A stretch of DNA of 6,008 bases, taken from assembly GCA_026417815.1 (NCBI GenBank), contig JAOACN010000132.1, forward strand, positions 1 through 6,008. Direction: 5' to 3'. The position numbers and the translations under genes are program-made. The stretch comes from Chloroflexaceae bacterium. Its GTDB lineage: Bacteria; Chloroflexota; Chloroflexia; Chloroflexales; Chloroflexaceae. Below are positions 4,704 through 6,008 of this stretch, piece by piece; position 1 is the first letter of the stretch; each line of letters starts with the position of its first letter. Under the pieces are notes generated by a model, which ran no database searches, was not told where the DNA came from, and saw only the letters and a list, made by a program, of their open reading frames with translations.

Positions 4704-5885
4704 CTACGGTCGCCCCGGCAGTTGCTCGGGGGGGTTGAGGGGCAAGGCGGCGCGGATGCTCGTGCCCGCGCCGGGGGCCGAGGTGATCGTCAGCGTGCCG
4801 CCGAGGAGCGCGACGCGCTCGGACATGCCCGACAGCCCGCTGGAGCGGTACGGGTCGAGGGCGGCGGGATCGAAACCGCGACCCTGATCCTCGACCAGCA
4901 CGTGCAACTGGTCGGCCTCGGTCCACACCCGGACCGTCACCTCACTCGTTTCGGCGTGACGGGCGACGTTGGTCAGCGCCTCCTGGATGATGCGGTAGAC
5001 AACCAGTTCGAGCATAGGCGAGAAGCGCCGGTCGATCCCGACCTGGCTGAGGTGGACCCTGACGCGGGTCTGGGCCGTGTAGCGTTCGGCGAGCCAGTCG
5101 AGGGTCGGGCGCAGGCCCAGGTCATCGAGCATCGGCGGGCGCAGGTCGAGGGAGAGGTGGCGCACCCGGGCGATCAACTCGCCGACGGTGCGGCGGGCCT
5201 GCGACAGGTAGGCGGCGACGGCCGCGGCATCACCCTGGGGGTCAATCGAGAGCAGCAGCAGGTTGAGGCCGGTGAGCAACTGGCCGATCTCGTCGTGCAT
5301 CTCGGCGGCGAGGGCGCGCCGTTCGGCCTCCTGGGCCTCGAGCAGACGCTGGGAGAGGGCGCGCAACTGATGGTGCCCGGCATGCGGCTCGGCGGCGCGA
5401 AAGCGCGAAATATCAACGCAGCTCACTACCAGCCCCTCGAAGACCTGCCCGACGCCACGGAGGGGCCGGAAGGCGACCAGGAACCAGCGCCCATCGTGAT
5501 GGCGCGCCTCGCGCTCGATGGGCGCCAGCGTCTCGCGCGCGCGGAGGGCATCGCCAACCAGATCGATGGGCGCGAGCGGGCAGGCAAGCTCGTCCAGGCG
5601 TTTGCCCAGATCGGCAGCCTGGAGATGCCACAGGCTGACCGCCGCGGGAGAGGCCCGGCGCAGCCGCAGCTCGCGGTCCAGGGCCAGCAGGCCAACCTCG
5701 GCGGCGGCCACCAGACGGGCCAGAGCGGCCGCCTGGGGGCAGGGGTCGCCGGCAGGGTCATCGAGGGGCGGCAGCCAGACCTCGGAGGCAGGGATCTCCG
5801 TTGCCGGGGGCGCTTCGGGCGCCTCGCTGACGGGGGCGGGAGATTTACGCGAGCGACGGGTCATGGCAGCCTCCCTGCGCTTCAT
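4704..5885 (-). CDS. Soluble PAS-containing sensor histidine kinase, NarL-type (HisKA_3/HATPase_c)
   Basis: This is a 393-residue protein. A basic, Pro/Ala/Glu-rich linker (1-50) precedes a PAS-like sensor region (about 52-163: VGLLALDRELRLRRASPAAVSLW, then FRPLRGVGQVFEGLVVSCVDISRFR). The HisKA_3 dimerisation helix follows (174-255) with the phosphoacceptor in MHDEIGQ, H197, and RPPMLDDLGLRPTLDWLAERY (249-269). The HATPase_c domain (about 285-385) has the N box EALTNVARH (302-310), G1 EDQGRGFDP (332-340) and G2 GLSGMSERVALLGG (350-363). All catalytic residues look intact. There is no transmembrane segment, so the input is cytoplasmic. Kinases of this class phosphorylate LuxR/NarL-type response regulators, but none is in the window. 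The frame is open up to 6005. I prefer ATG 5885, with ATG 5864 (386 residues) nearly as good, because each has a Shine-Dalgarno sequence. What the PAS domain senses cannot be read. Confidence 0.93.
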   Translation of the reverse strand: MKRREAAMTRRSRKSPAPVSEAPEAPPATEIPASEVWLPPLDDPAGDPCPQAAALARLVAAAEVGLLALDRELRLRRASPAAVSLWHLQAADLGKRLDELACPLAPIDLVGDALRARETLAPIEREARHHDGRWFLVAFRPLRGVGQVFEGLVVSCVDISRFRAAEPHAGHHQLRALSQRLLEAQEAERRALAAEMHDEIGQLLTGLNLLLLSIDPQGDAAAVAAYLSQARRTVGELIARVRHLSLDLRPPMLDDLGLRPTLDWLAERYTAQTRVRVHLSQVGIDRRFSPMLELVVYRIIQEALTNVARHAETSEVTVRVWTEADQLHVLVEDQGRGFDPAALDPYRSSGLSGMSERVALLGGTLTITSAPGAGTSIRAALPLNPPEQLPGRP

Positions 5886-5895
5886 AGCCACTCCT
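5870..5895 (-). promoter_or_regulatory. Two Shine-Dalgarno sites giving alternative starts for the sensor kinase
   Basis: On the minus strand AGGAG (5895-5891) lies five bases before ATG 5885, and AGGGAGG (5876-5870) lies five bases before the in-frame ATG 5864. The second has the stronger match but would sit inside the coding region if the first start is used. The products would differ by seven residues at a disordered-looking N-terminus. Confidence 0.5.
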
Positions 5896-5905
5896 GTTGT
5901 ATCCG

Positions 5906-5988
5906 GCGCATGCGCATCACCGCTGGTCCCATTGACGCCCCAGACACGCCAGATCCAGAATGGTGTCAGACGGTGATACGCATGGCGC
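5906..5988. repeat. Widely spaced near-perfect inverted repeat upstream of the sensor kinase gene
   Basis: ATGCGCATCACCG (5910-5922) is matched in inverted orientation by CGGTGATACGCAT (5971-5983) in 12 of 13 positions, 48 bp apart. The similarity continues outward as GCGC, with one extra base on the right copy (to 5988). The left copy also contains the 10-bp palindrome GCGCATGCGC (5906-5915). It lies 20-100 bp upstream of the preferred start, where a regulator could bind. No convincing -10/-35 pair was found in 5886-6008. Confidence 0.45.
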
Positions 5989-6008
5989 ACAACGCCGCGA
6001 TGCAAACC

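Noticed and set aside
4462..4887. 141-codon plus-strand frame
   Set aside because: It consists of repeat DNA followed by the antisense of the sensor kinase 3' end.
5886..6005. 40-codon N-terminal extension of the sensor kinase
   Set aside because: It lacks a Shine-Dalgarno sequence at its ATG, has no kinase homology, and covers an inverted repeat more likely to be regulatory.

Overview
The window is high-G+C bacterial chromosomal DNA with tightly packed genes in two converging groups. The protein style and the stem-loop-rich intergenic DNA would fit a Chloroflexia-type (Chloroflexota) genome. The genes are a stress-protein remnant, a HAD/P-loop ATPase fusion, a class I-type Hsp20, an APS-kinase-like protein and a soluble NarL-type histidine kinase. 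The taxonomic placement is an inference from general gene style, not from a marker gene.

Plus strand (1-2953): the last 18 codons of a universal-stress-protein-like gene run directly into a 589-residue fusion protein. That protein has an N-terminal HAD phosphatase, a central HerA/VirB4-like P-loop ATPase and a C-terminal domain resembling DUF5752. Sixteen bases later comes a 366-residue aminoglycoside-phosphotransferase-fold kinase. The spacing suggests one transcript carrying both a phosphatase and a kinase, the most unusual gene arrangement in the window.

Minus strand (2998-6008, read right to left): a soluble PAS/HisKA_3/HATPase sensor kinase (5885 to 4704), then about 500 bp of non-coding DNA, then hsp20 (4204 to 3740), then an adenylylsulfate-kinase-like gene (3531 to 2998) that converges on the phosphotransferase gene. 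hsp20 looks like its own transcription unit. It has a good sigma70-type promoter (4391-4418), a structured leader of about 180 nt, a strong Shine-Dalgarno sequence and a clear intrinsic terminator (3667-3716).

The non-coding DNA between the kinase gene and hsp20 (4205-4703) is packed with inverted repeats. They are a tandem 8-bp repeat with an inverted partner, an 8-bp hairpin, a perfect 18-bp-arm hairpin, a perfect 11-bp-arm hairpin and a 16-bp palindrome. More stem-loops lie between hsp20 and the APS-kinase-like gene.

The common theme is stress and signalling: Usp, Hsp20, a sensor kinase and small-molecule phosphotransfer. No response regulator, sulfate-activation partner gene, transposase, tRNA, rRNA or CRISPR array is visible.
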